DNA of 64,000 bases from Planctomycetota bacterium (lineage in GTDB: Bacteria; Planctomycetota; UBA1135; GCA-002686595): positions 1-64,000 of the forward strand of contig JAIOPM010000017.1 in assembly GCA_021413885.1 (NCBI GenBank), in the 5' to 3' direction. The notes under the pieces are model-generated. The model saw only the letters and a list, made by a program, of their open reading frames with translations. It was not told the DNA's origin and did not search any database. Of the stretch, positions 52,087 through 61,886 are shown one piece after another; the first letter of the stretch is position 1, and each line of letters starts with the position of its first letter. The translations under genes and the position numbers were made by a program.

Positions 52087-52166
52087 ATCGCGAGCCGCGG
52101 GGCCGCGCCCTCAAGGAAGCGCGGACTTCGTCCGATCCAGCTCCGGCGGAAACTCCGTCGCGCGCG

Positions 52167-52955
52167 ATGATCCAGGGCGAAACGAACCCTCCCGAACGCA
52201 AGCCGCGTCACGCGGGCAGCGTGGCGTGCGAGAAGGCGCGTGCGCGCATGCAGGAGTTCCTCGGCGGCGACCAACCGCTCTCGGAGGACCGCGCGCTGCG
52301 CGTGCACCTCGAGCGGTGCGAGACCTGCAACGCGCAGTACCGCGAGAGCCTGCTCTTCGCGGCGCGCATCGCGCGCGAGCGTCGGCGTCTGCTCGAGAAT
52401 CGCGAAGCGCGCGGCGACGTCGTCCTGCCGGTCGAGGCGCAGCGCAGTTCGCGCTTGCGTCGCTTCCGCGCGATCGTGATGCCGCTCGCGCTGATCGCGG
52501 CGCTAGGCGCGTTGTTTTCGAACACCGGCGTGGCGCGTCGCGTCGCCGGACGTTTGCTCGAAGGGCGTGCGACGACCGCCGGGCGCGTGCTCGACGATCA
52601 AGCCGCGCGCGATCTGTTGCGCGGCGAGTGGTTGGTCACCGACCCGGACTCGCGCGTCGCGTTGGAGAGCGAAGGCACACGGCTCGAGCTCCAGAGCGAT
52701 TCGCAGCTCTTGGTCGAGGAGCCTCGCGATCTGCGCTTCCGCATGCGCCACGGTCAACTGACGTTCGATGGTCCGTGTTCGTTGCGCGGGGAGTTCGGCG
52801 CGATCGAATGCCGCAGCGGCGCCGCGACGTTGACGGTTTCTTCGACCGCGGCCGCGCTCGAGAGCTCGACCGCCGAACTCGAAGTCGTCGACAGCTCCGG
52901 CACGCGCCGACTCGGGCCCGGCGGACGCTTGGAGTTCGTGCTCGCTCGCCGTTGA
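52167..52955 (+). CDS. Membrane protein with zinc-finger anti-sigma-like head and FecR-like tail
   Basis: 262 residues. The cytoplasmic N-terminus has 'VACEKARARMQEFLGG' and 'LRVHLERCETCNAQY', an HxxxCxxC arrangement like the zf-HC2/ZAS anti-sigma finger. One membrane helix follows at about 95-112 ('AIVMPLALIAALGALF'). The outer part (about 140-262) has short beta strands such as 'GTRLELQSDSQLLVEEP' and 'MRHGQLTFDGPCSLRGEFG', resembling FecR. This is the layout of a transmembrane anti-sigma regulator, but no sigma gene is adjacent; the nearest, at 46005, carries its own membrane part. The partner sigma is probably elsewhere in the genome. Confidence 0.75.
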   Translation: MIQGETNPPERKPRHAGSVACEKARARMQEFLGGDQPLSEDRALRVHLERCETCNAQYRESLLFAARIARERRRLLENREARGDVVLPVEAQRSSRLRRFRAIVMPLALIAALGALFSNTGVARRVAGRLLEGRATTAGRVLDDQAARDLLRGEWLVTDPDSRVALESEGTRLELQSDSQLLVEEPRDLRFRMRHGQLTFDGPCSLRGEFGAIECRSGAATLTVSSTAAALESSTAELEVVDSSGTRRLGPGGRLEFVLARR

Positions 52956-52983
52956 CGGGTTAGATTGCACGGTCGCACGACCG

Positions 52984-53862
52984 ATGCAGCTCGCTCCCGA
53001 AGTCTCCCCCGAATTACGCATGCGCCCGCGGCGCCACGGGCGCCTCCGTCGGAGCGCGGTGTGGACGGCGGAGCACATGCTCGCGTGGCTGGGAGGTCGG
53101 AGTTTCTACCGACGTCGCCATCTCCGTCATGGACGTTTCGTCGAACGCGAGGAGCGCGTGGCGATCGAGGGGCTCGCGCCGGCGCTGGACGGTTTCACGA
53201 TCGTGCAGCTCTCGGACTTGCACGCGGGCTTGTTCCTGCGCGAAGGCGATCTGCGCGACGTCGTCGAGGCGGCGAATGCGCGGCGGCCGGACGTCATCGT
53301 GCTCACCGGCGATTTCATCACGCGTCACTGGAGCGAGGCGTTGCTCGTGCGCGACGATCTGGCGCTCTTGCGCGCGCGTCATGGCGTCTGGGCGGTGCTC
53401 GGCAACCACGATTACAAGGACCGCTCGGAGGCGCGCATCACCGCGAGCTACGCAGAGGTCGGCGTGCGCTTCCTGCGCAACCAAGGTGTGCGGCTCGCGG
53501 ATGAACGCGGCGCGGTGAGTTTGATCGGCATCGAGGACCTCGAGGAGAGCAAGAGCCTCGACCTCGCCGCCGCGCGCGCGGGGCTCGTGTCGACCGATCC
53601 GGAGATCGTGCTCTGCCACAACCCGCGCGGCGCGTTGCCGCTGTCGCGCGTCGGTTGCGAGCTCGTGCTCTCCGGCCACACGCATGGCACGCAACTCGAC
53701 TTGCCGTGGGCGCGTCGCGCGGGTCCGCCACATCCGGGCACGCGTATCGAACTCGGAGGGACGACGCTGCTGGTCAGCCGCGGCCTCGGCGCGATCGGCT
53801 TGCCCCTGCGCATCGGTGCGCCCGCGGAGATCCTCGTCGTCCGTCTCGAGAGGAGCGCCTGA
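52984..53862 (+). CDS. Calcineurin-like metallophosphoesterase
   Basis: 292 residues. The basic N-terminus may lie against the membrane; family relatives of the YkuE/YaeI type are exported or membrane associated and act on lipid A precursors or related substrates. The metal-binding motifs are complete: 'IVQLSDLHAG', 'VIVLTGDFI', 'VLGNHDYKD', 'VLCHNPRG' and 'LVLSGHTHGTQ'. A TAGATT box at 52962-52967 lies 16 bases before the ATG. It is followed after one base by the NHL-type gene, which has its own 'AGGAG' inside the end of this gene. Confidence 0.9.
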   Translation: MQLAPEVSPELRMRPRRHGRLRRSAVWTAEHMLAWLGGRSFYRRRHLRHGRFVEREERVAIEGLAPALDGFTIVQLSDLHAGLFLREGDLRDVVEAANARRPDVIVLTGDFITRHWSEALLVRDDLALLRARHGVWAVLGNHDYKDRSEARITASYAEVGVRFLRNQGVRLADERGAVSLIGIEDLEESKSLDLAAARAGLVSTDPEIVLCHNPRGALPLSRVGCELVLSGHTHGTQLDLPWARRAGPPHPGTRIELGGTTLLVSRGLGAIGLPLRIGAPAEILVVRLERSA

Positions 53863-53863
53863 C

Positions 53864-54727
53864 GTGCGCGGTTCGTTGGCGCTGCAGAACGGCGTGCTCT
53901 ACGTCGGTCGCCACGAAGCGACCGCGCACGTGCGGCCGTATGACCTCGACGGCGTTCCGTTGTCCGACGGCTTCTCGTTCCGCGGTCCGTCGCGCGCGCA
54001 GGTCGAGCTCGTCGGCCTCGCCGTCGATCCCGATCATCAGGTCTGGATCGCCGATGCGGCCCAAGCGGCGATCTGTCGTTTCACGTTGTTCGGTCGAGCG
54101 GTCGGCAAGTGGCTCGCCGCGGCGGAGGGCGATGTCGCGGGCTCGTTCGGGCGCTTGGTCGACCTCGAGGTCAGAGACCGCGACGGACGTTTGGAGTGTC
54201 TGGTCGCGAGCGGAGGCTGGCGACGACATGCGGTGCAGGTCTTCGACGAAGAGGGGCGCTTGCTCGCGAGCCTGCGTTCGGAGGGCGATCCGCAGTCGAA
54301 CTTCCACGGCGTGACGCGGGTCGCGCGCTCTGGCTCGCGCATCTACGTCTGTGAGGCCCACGCCGGACGTGTGCAGGTTTTTCGGGACGGCGGGTTCGAG
54401 TTCCTCTTCAAACTTCCGTCGCCGAGTCGCGCCGTGCTCGAGCCCGCCGCGATCGCGCCGCTCGAAGACGGTCGGATGCTGGTCGCTTGCTCGGGGGATT
54501 CGAGCGGGCTGGCGTTGGTCGACCGCGGCGGGCGGGTCGAACGATGGTTGGCGGGCCCGGGCGACGGCGCGGGCGAGGTCCTCGACCCGACCGATGTGGC
54601 GGTCGAAACCGGCCGGGAAGATCGTGCGACACGGGTGGCGGTGATCGATCGCTCCGCCGAACGGGTGCAGGTCTTCACGCTGGAGGGGCGTTGCCAGGGA
54701 GCTCTCGCCGCGTTGCCCGGGGAGTGA
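53864..54727 (+). CDS. NHL-type six-bladed propeller protein
   Basis: 287 residues from GTG 53864. 'AGGAG' is 8 bases upstream, inside the last codons of the phosphoesterase gene. Repeated units such as 'LAVDPDHQVWIADAAQAAI', 'VTRVARSGSRIYVCEAHAGR' and 'DPTDVAVETG...RVAVIDRSAERVQVFTL' are NHL-like blades. There is no signal peptide or membrane helix, so it is probably cytoplasmic. Such propellers bind proteins or RNA; no specific role is evident. Only one base separates it from the phosphoesterase, so co-expression is likely. Confidence 0.82.
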   Translation: MRGSLALQNGVLYVGRHEATAHVRPYDLDGVPLSDGFSFRGPSRAQVELVGLAVDPDHQVWIADAAQAAICRFTLFGRAVGKWLAAAEGDVAGSFGRLVDLEVRDRDGRLECLVASGGWRRHAVQVFDEEGRLLASLRSEGDPQSNFHGVTRVARSGSRIYVCEAHAGRVQVFRDGGFEFLFKLPSPSRAVLEPAAIAPLEDGRMLVACSGDSSGLALVDRGGRVERWLAGPGDGAGEVLDPTDVAVETGREDRATRVAVIDRSAERVQVFTLEGRCQGALAALPGE

Positions 54728-54956
54728 CCCGGAACCTACTTCAGGGTTCGGTCGTCAACCTGCAATCGCCGACGCTTGCGCAGGTCTGGGTGTCCGAGCG
54801 GGTTAGCGATCCTGAACCCGGTTGCCGTTCGTCGGGATGTCCGACGATGGCTGCCGGCGCGATTGCCTGGCGGGAACGTCGTTTCCGAGGCAAGATTGAG
54901 CAGGGTTCGGGGCCGATCCGTCGGCCGGACTCGGGGCAAACAAGGAGCACATGCAG

Positions 54957-56498
54957 ATGTCGACGACGCGGAAGAGCGTGGGCCGTTGGTTCACGAGTGT
55001 CGCAGCGGCGCTGACCCTCGGCGCATTGACCGTCAGCGGTCCCGCGTCGGCGGGCGCGACGAAGGCGCAAACGGCGCAGAAGAGAATTCCGGTCGGAGCT
55101 CCGACGCAGAACAGCAAGCCGCAGAGCATCGTCGACACCGCCGACGGTCCGATTCCGTCGGACGGGCTCGGGCTCCAAGTCGCGCCGCAGGGGCTCGGCA
55201 TCGGTTCGATGTTCGTCGGTCAGGGCTACACCGCAGTGGTCACCGGTACCGGTGTGAGCAAGACGCCGGCGGGCGTTCCGGGCCCCAAGTTCCGGCGCTA
55301 CTACGCGGTGACGATCAATCCGGGCACTGGTTACGTCGAGTCGTTCATCGTGCAGCCGGCGCACGTGCCGCTGACGACGCCCGCGCCGCTCTTGATGGTG
55401 TTCCACAAGTACGGCAACTCGGAGAAGGACATCACGATCAACACGGGCTTCGTGAAGCAAGCGATCAAGAAGAACTGGTACTTGGTCGCACCGCTCAGCG
55501 CTGCGCAGATCCACTTCTCCTCGATCGAGAGTCAGTTCAACACCAACGCGGTGTTCGAGTGGGTCTTCGCGCACTTCGCGATCGATCGCACGCGCATCTA
55601 CGGCGCCGGCTTCTCGATGGGCGGCGGCGCGGTGATGAACTACGCGGCTCGCCACGTCGATCCCGCGCAAGCGATGTTCGCGGCGGTGATCGACCACACC
55701 GGAACCGTCGACCTCAACAACGCGAACCTCAAGGACGCCGGCCTGCACGTGTGGCCGTATCCGCTCGACTACTGGTTCGGCACGAACTGGACGCCGGGCA
55801 GCGCGGATCCGTGGAAGATGGCGCGCTCGTCGGTGATCAGGTTCGACGACGTCACCCTCGCGGTCGACACGGACCAGGACCTCGCGAGCAACCTGACGCA
55901 CGTGGCGATCAGGATCGTCCGCGCGACCAACGACCCGCTGACGTACTTGACGCGTCAGTGCGACGTGCTCGACGCGCACCTGCGCAACGCGCTCGGCTTC
56001 GTTCCGGGACCGAACTACGCATACGACTTCGTGCCGGGGTCGACGCACAACTGGAATACGCTCGACTACGCCGAGGTGTGCGATTGGCTGGGGCAACACA
56101 CGTTGACGCTGCCGACCCAAGCGAGCACGCTCGCCGACCACGATGGCGTGTACTTCAACTTCACGGTCGCGCAGGACGCGACCGGTGCGTTCACGCCGTT
56201 CGACTGGGTGATCGACAGCGGGACCAACACGCTCTCGATCACACTGACCAAGAACCTGAAGTCGATCGCGCTCGACACGGCGACTGCGGGCTTGTCCGTC
56301 GCGGCGCCGCTCACGCTCAACCTGGCCAGCGCCGACGGACTCGCCGACGAAGTCCGCCTCGGCGGTTGGACCACGATTCCCTCCAGCGTGACGCGCGACG
56401 GGTTACCGGAGGTCAGCTGGAGCCACGACTCGCTCACCGGCGTCCTCACGGTCACCGAGTACGACGCTGCCGCGCACTCGTGGGTGTTCACGCCCTGA
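54957..56498 (+). CDS. Secreted alpha/beta hydrolase (esterase-like)
   Basis: 513 residues. Two ATGs are in frame, 54951 and 54957. The second is preferred because 'AGGAG' is 9 bases before it and only 3 before the first. The signal peptide ends near 'LTVSGPASA'. The hydrolase core has 'LLMVFHKYGNSEKD' (oxyanion region), nucleophile Ser in 'YGAGFSMGGGAVMNY' and a His in 'VPGSTHNWNTL'. About 130 C-terminal residues form a beta-rich domain ('VYFNFTVAQDATGAFTPFDW'). It resembles feruloyl-esterase or polyhydroxybutyrate-depolymerase-like secreted esterases, but I cannot name the substrate. Codon use is slightly less biased than in the neighbours. Confidence 0.85.
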   Translation: MSTTRKSVGRWFTSVAAALTLGALTVSGPASAGATKAQTAQKRIPVGAPTQNSKPQSIVDTADGPIPSDGLGLQVAPQGLGIGSMFVGQGYTAVVTGTGVSKTPAGVPGPKFRRYYAVTINPGTGYVESFIVQPAHVPLTTPAPLLMVFHKYGNSEKDITINTGFVKQAIKKNWYLVAPLSAAQIHFSSIESQFNTNAVFEWVFAHFAIDRTRIYGAGFSMGGGAVMNYAARHVDPAQAMFAAVIDHTGTVDLNNANLKDAGLHVWPYPLDYWFGTNWTPGSADPWKMARSSVIRFDDVTLAVDTDQDLASNLTHVAIRIVRATNDPLTYLTRQCDVLDAHLRNALGFVPGPNYAYDFVPGSTHNWNTLDYAEVCDWLGQHTLTLPTQASTLADHDGVYFNFTVAQDATGAFTPFDWVIDSGTNTLSITLTKNLKSIALDTATAGLSVAAPLTLNLASADGLADEVRLGGWTTIPSSVTRDGLPEVSWSHDSLTGVLTVTEYDAAAHSWVFTP

Positions 56499-57083
56499 GT
56501 TCGCGCGACGCGGTCTGACCCGGTTCGGGTCGAGACGTCACCGTCAGTCAGCGAGCGTCCTACGCCATGTGCGTGGGGCGCTCGCGCCGCTTCTGCCTCC
56601 GCGCGTTCGCCGCTCTCGCGCTTCACCGGCTCCCGGCGCGTCTGGAGCTCCGCCGGAAGCCCCTGGAAAGCAAGGGGGCCAGTGATCCTTGCCGATCACT
56701 GGCCCGAGGGAGAGAGGAGGATCCATCAAGCTTCCCGGGTGCATGCGCCGCTCGCAAAAGCACACGCACCTCCCGATGGATACTCGCTGGAACGGACAAG
56801 CCGTTCCGCCAGCAATCATAGCGCGAGCCTCTCGTCGATGAAGCGCACCATCCGGAATTCGTCGGTTCTCGTACGCCGTTCGCCGAATCGACGCGGTCCG
56901 TGAACGACGGTCCCGACATCCGAGCGATGAACGCTGCGTCATTGCCATGCTCGCGTTGCGCCCGCGTGTGCGGCGCGCTCGAGCGTTGTATCCGCGCCGC
57001 GGTTCATCGTTCGGTGACGTCACGCAGCGCGAACGCGCGCGGACTCGCACGAGGAGGAGGCTCCGCGGTACGCTCTTCTCCCG
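56499..57083. other. 585-base gap with a cluster of three hairpins
   Basis: No credible gene is seen. Three hairpins stand in a row: 56676-56705 (perfect 12-pair GGGCCAGTGATC stem, loop CTTGCC), 56721-56781 (ATCCATC/GATGGAT plus an inner GGTGC-type stem with A-C mismatches) and 56786-56813 (GCTGG-AACGG with CCGTT-CC-G-CCAGC). The first could terminate the esterase transcript, though no T-run follows. Together they may be a structured RNA or a repeat element. The rest, up to the TACGCT box at 57069-57074, shows nothing I can name. Confidence 0.5.
57069..57074 (+). promoter_or_regulatory. -10-like box of the cysteine operon
   Basis: TACGCT, 9 bases before the ATG at 57084. No clear -35. An AGGAGGAGG run lies upstream of it, outside a transcript that would start here. 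Confidence 0.35.
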
Positions 57084-58226
57084 ATGCAGCCGGATCTCTA
57101 TCTCGACTACAACGGTTCGACGCCGGTCGACGCGGACGTCGCGCGTGAGTGCCTGTCGTGGATGACGGCGGGCTACGGCAACGCCGCCGCCAACCATCCC
57201 GAAGGTCTGAAGGCGCGCGCAGCGATCGATGATGCGCGTGCGTCGCTCGCTCGCTTGATCGGCGCGGAGCCCGACGAGATCTGGTTCACTTCCGGCGGCA
57301 CCGAGTCGAACAACTGGGCGCTCACCGGCGTGATGCTGCGGCCGGAGCGCGGTCACCTGTGCGTCAGCGCGATCGAACACAAGTCGGTGTTGCGCACGGC
57401 CGAGCACCTCGGCTCGCTCGGCTGCTCGGTGACGCTCGTGCCGGTCGACACCGACGGACGCGTGCGCGTCGAAGCGCTGGCACGCGCGCTGCGGCCGGAC
57501 ACGCGGCTCGTCTCCGTGATGCTCGCGAACAACGAGACCGGGGTGATCCAACCGATCCGTGAGATCGCGGATCTCTGTCGAGCCCGCGGCATCGTCCTGC
57601 ACTGCGACGCGGTGTGCGCGATCGGCAAACTGCCGGTCGACGTCCGCGCGCTCGGTTGCGACCTGTTGAGCGTCTCGGGGCACAAGCTCTACACGCCGAA
57701 GGGCGTCGGCATCCTGTACGTGCGACGCGGGCTCGCGCTCGACCCGTTGATCCACGGTTGCGGCCAACAGTGCGGCATGCGCAGCGGTTCGGAGAACACG
57801 TCGGGCGCGGTCGCGTTCGGTGTCGCGGCGGAGCGCGCGTTGGCGGGAGCGTTTCGGGCGTCCGACGACGTCGCGACGTTGCGCGACGAACTCTGGGACG
57901 GCATCCGCCGGCGCTTCCCCGAAGCCGTGCGCAACGGCGCGGGTGCGTCGCTCGCGAACACTCTCTCCGTCGCGTTCCCCGGCGTCTCGGCCGTCGAACT
58001 GCAGGCGGCGCTCGGCGAGCGCGGCATCAGCGTCGCCGCCGGAGCCGCGGCCTCGAACGGCGCGCCGTCGCACGTGTTGACGGCGATGGGCCTCGGCGAG
58101 GAACACGCGCGCTCGACGTTGCGCTTCAGTCTCGGCCGCTTCACCACGCGGGCGACGGTCGTGGCGTGTTGTCGCGCCCTCGACGAACTCGTGCCGGTGC
58201 GCGAGGCCCATGGAGCGCGTCGATGA
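57084..58226 (+). CDS. NifS/IscS-like PLP enzyme lacking the catalytic cysteine
   Basis: 380 residues, a full-length class V aminotransferase-fold protein of the cysteine desulfurase family: 'LYLDYNGSTPVD', 'WFTSGGTESNNWAL', 'IEHKSVLRTAEHL', 'ANNETGVIQPI', 'LHCDAVCAIGK' and PLP Lys201 in 'SVSGHKLYTPKGVG'. The loop that in IscS reads SSGSAC(T) here reads 'VAAGAAASN', so the persulfide-forming Cys is Ala323 (codon GCC at 58050-58052). The segment usually GGGQERGxRSGT reads 'GCGQQCGMRSGSENT', with two Cys. Without the loop Cys, desulfuration of cysteine should fail, while removal of sulfinate from cysteine sulfinate is known not to need it. The stop overlaps a cysteine dioxygenase gene by 4 bases, which makes a cysteine sulfinate desulfinase role plausible. 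Confidence 0.88.
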   Translation: MQPDLYLDYNGSTPVDADVARECLSWMTAGYGNAAANHPEGLKARAAIDDARASLARLIGAEPDEIWFTSGGTESNNWALTGVMLRPERGHLCVSAIEHKSVLRTAEHLGSLGCSVTLVPVDTDGRVRVEALARALRPDTRLVSVMLANNETGVIQPIREIADLCRARGIVLHCDAVCAIGKLPVDVRALGCDLLSVSGHKLYTPKGVGILYVRRGLALDPLIHGCGQQCGMRSGSENTSGAVAFGVAAERALAGAFRASDDVATLRDELWDGIRRRFPEAVRNGAGASLANTLSVAFPGVSAVELQAALGERGISVAAGAAASNGAPSHVLTAMGLGEEHARSTLRFSLGRFTTRATVVACCRALDELVPVREAHGARR

Positions 58227-58786
58227 GCGTCGTGCAGCTCGATCAACTCGTTCGCGAAGTCCACGACGACCTGCTCGCCGATCCGCGCGGGCCGCGCGTC
58301 GTCGAGCGCGTCAGTCGCTATGCCCGCGCTCACGTCGATTGGCGCGAGTTCGCGTTCTTCGATCCCGCCGCGTACACGCGCAACCTCGTGTACAAGGACG
58401 AGCTCTTCGAGATGATCCTGCTGTGTTGGGACGTCGGCCAGGTGACGCCGATCCACAACCATCAGGGGCAGCGCTGTTGGATGGGGGTGCTCGATGGACG
58501 GGTGGAGGAGACGCTCTACGCGTTCCCGGACCCGCGGAGCTCTCCGCCGACGGCCAAGAACTCGAAGCAACACGCGCGCGGCGCGGTGGCTTTCATCACC
58601 GACGAGATCGCGCTGCACCGCATCGCTCAGGTCGGCTCGGCCCGCGCGGTGTCGTTGCACCTCTACTCGCGGCCGATCCCGCGGTGCAGCGTCTACGACC
58701 CGACGACCGGCGCGATCGCGGAGCGACAGCTCGCGTACCACTCCGTGCGCGGCGTGCGGCTCGAATCGACGACCTCGGCGTCCTGA
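58223..58786 (+). CDS. cdo: Cysteine dioxygenase
   Basis: 187 residues from the ATG at 58223, overlapping the PLP enzyme stop (ATGA). This cupin Fe(II) enzyme oxidises cysteine to cysteine sulfinic acid. Iron ligands are His78 and His80 in 'VTPIHNHQGQRCWMGVLDG' and His132 in 'TDEIALHRI'. Cys85, five residues after His80, and Tyr148 in 'AVSLHLYSRPI' correspond to the Cys-Tyr crosslink pair of mammalian CDO. The spacing matches the family. It probably supplies the substrate of the PLP enzyme encoded upstream. Confidence 0.93.
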   Translation: MSVVQLDQLVREVHDDLLADPRGPRVVERVSRYARAHVDWREFAFFDPAAYTRNLVYKDELFEMILLCWDVGQVTPIHNHQGQRCWMGVLDGRVEETLYAFPDPRSSPPTAKNSKQHARGAVAFITDEIALHRIAQVGSARAVSLHLYSRPIPRCSVYDPTTGAIAERQLAYHSVRGVRLESTTSAS

Positions 58787-58839
58787 GGCAACGGCGTGTC
58801 CCGGCGGCCACGAGATCGGGGCCGAGCCTTGGCAAAGCA

Positions 58840-58882
58840 CAGCGCGCCCCGAGGCCGAAGGCCTGAGGCGCGCTGTCTCTCT
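58840..58882 (+). terminator. Terminator of the cysteine operon
   Basis: CAGCGCGCC pairs with GGCGCGCTG and AGGCC with GGCCT around a GAA loop. TCTCTCTCCTCTC follows. It lies 53 bases after the dioxygenase stop. Confidence 0.6.
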
Positions 58883-59081
58883 CCTCTCGGGTCGCCCCGA
58901 TACCGAGCGGCCCGTCGAACCGCTCGTTTCGCGCGCGTTCTCCCGTGGGTCGGAGCCCTAGAGCTCCAACCCGTTCTCGAACGCTCGCAACGCTGGCATC
59001 AACGCCACGCCGATCTCGATCGCGGCGCTTTTCTCGAAAAAAGCGCGCAGCGTCGGACGGCTTCTCGCGGCGTTGGCCGTC

Positions 59082-59110
59082 TTGACCCTCCCGAACCCCA
59101 CCGGTAGAGT
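59082..59110 (+). promoter_or_regulatory. Promoter of the CAT-anticodon tRNA
   Basis: TTGACC (59082-59087), a 17-base spacer and TAGAGT (59105-59110), 16 bases before the mature tRNA. It is the best sigma-70-type promoter in the window. Confidence 0.75.
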
Positions 59111-59126
59111 CCTTGCCCCTTCGAGC

Positions 59127-59203
59127 GGCGGTGTAGCTCAGCTGGTTAGAGCGTCGGAATCATAATCCGTAGGTCGGGGGTTCGAATCCCTCCACCGCTA
59201 CCA
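59127..59203 (+). tRNA. tRNA with CAT anticodon (elongator Met, or Ile2 read after lysidine modification)
   Basis: A 77-base cloverleaf with encoded CCA. Acceptor pairs run 7 of 7 with G1-U72 as wobble; the D arm is GCTC...GAGC and the T arm GGGGG-TTCGAAT-CCCTC. The anticodon loop is ATCATAA, with the first pair of the anticodon stem (27-43) mismatched T-T. It lacks the initiator marks (mismatch at 1-72 and three G-C pairs), so it is elongator Met or tRNA-Ile(CAT). The two cannot be separated by eye. Confidence 0.9.
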
Positions 59204-59493
59204 CCCGCACCACCCGGCGGCGCGACGCCGGGGCCTCGCGGCACGGTCATCGAACTCGTCGTAGGCGTCGCTGGGCGCGCTTCGAGAGCCTGCGCCGCGT
59301 ACGCTGGCGATGCACCGGCGGGCGTGACGAGGTCGCGCTCCCAAGACGGTGGTCGACGACGGTTTTTTGCTTGCGCGCCGAGCCTTCCGCGCGGAAAAGA
59401 AACGGCCCTCTTGGCGACCGCACGGTGCCGCCTGCGACACGGGAGCGAACCCGTGTGCGTGGAAACGCTGCCCTGCGTCGAGAAGGGCCTCCC

Positions 59494-59865
59494 ATGGATC
59501 ACCTGACCCACCTCAACGAAGAAGACTCCTTGCTCGAAGCCGTCGCGACCGCGTTCGACGCTCCCGTCCTGTCGGTCCCCGCGGATTCCTCCGCCCTCGG
59601 GGACTACGAAGACGAACCGAAGGACGAAGAGGACGAGGACGAGGATGATGACGACGAAGACGAAGAGGACGACGACTTCGAGGACGACGAGACCGACGAA
59701 GAGGACGAGGACGACGTCGACGACGATGAGGACGACACCGACGACGACGAGGAGGAGGACGAAGAAGACGAAGAGGATGAGGAAGACGAGGACGAGGATG
59801 ATGACGACGAAGAGGACGACGACGATGACGATCGCGAAGTCTTCTACGACGACGACGACCCCTGA
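59494..59865 (+). CDS. Extremely acidic low-complexity protein
   Basis: 123 residues from the ATG at 59494, with 'GAAGG' upstream. A short normal head ('MDHLTHLNEEDSLLEAVATA', then 'FDAPVLSVPADSS') is followed by about 80 residues that are almost all Asp or Glu, ending 'REVFYDDDDP'. The tail must be disordered and strongly negative. Similar Asp/Glu tails occur in histone or DNA-mimic proteins, RNA polymerase delta and ion buffers, but no family is recognisable. The opening and closing segments look like real protein, so the frame is probably translated. It sits between a tRNA and the thiC riboswitch. Confidence 0.7.
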   Translation: MDHLTHLNEEDSLLEAVATAFDAPVLSVPADSSALGDYEDEPKDEEDEDEDDDDEDEEDDDFEDDETDEEDEDDVDDDEDDTDDDEEEDEEDEEDEEDEDEDDDDEEDDDDDDREVFYDDDDP

Positions 59866-60018
59866 GCCGACCGGACCGCGGGGCGTCTAACCGACGCTCG
59901 CCCCCTCCGCGCGACGCGCTCCTCCGGGAAGAGTCCCCGAGGCGCGCGTTCTGCTTCCGGGCTCGAGCCGCGAGCGCGCGAACCTTCGCCCCGGCGCGCA
60001 ATCGCCGGGCTCGCGCAC

Positions 60019-60024
60019 TAGAGT
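60019..60024 (+). promoter_or_regulatory. -10-like box upstream of the thiC riboswitch
   Basis: TAGAGT, the same hexamer as in the tRNA promoter, about 10 bases before the riboswitch. The -35 region is poor. Confidence 0.4.
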
Positions 60025-60029
60025 GGTCG

Positions 60030-61791
<1,762 letters not shown>

Positions 61792-61886
61792 GCGCTCCTC
61801 GATTCGCCGCGCGGATCGCGCCGCCCGGCAGGACTGGTGCGGCGCGCGGCCGGACTTCCTCGATGCTTGGAGCACGGAGGAAGCCA

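Larger units (their letters stand above)
58787..59126. other. Gap between the cysteine operon and the tRNA gene
   Basis: Holds a terminator hairpin (58840-58875), an A/T-rich inverted repeat GCGCTTTT/AAAAGCGC near 59030, and the tRNA promoter (59082-59110). No gene is supported. Confidence 0.6.

Noticed and set aside
56719-56746. BamHI, HindIII, SmaI and SphI sites within 28 bases, resembling a polylinker
   Set aside because: The order and spacing match no cloning vector I know, the sites lie inside a hairpin, and flanking DNA is native in composition. Chance is the simplest explanation.
58960-59090. A possible C-terminal peptide 'EIGVALMPALRAFENGLEL' on the minus strand
   Set aside because: It has no start, crosses the tRNA promoter and is preceded in frame by a stop. 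It is probably a chance open stretch.
59146-59220. Peptide 'GIRTPDLRIMIPTL' on the minus strand
   Set aside because: It is the translated antisense of the CAT-anticodon tRNA, the classic misannotation.
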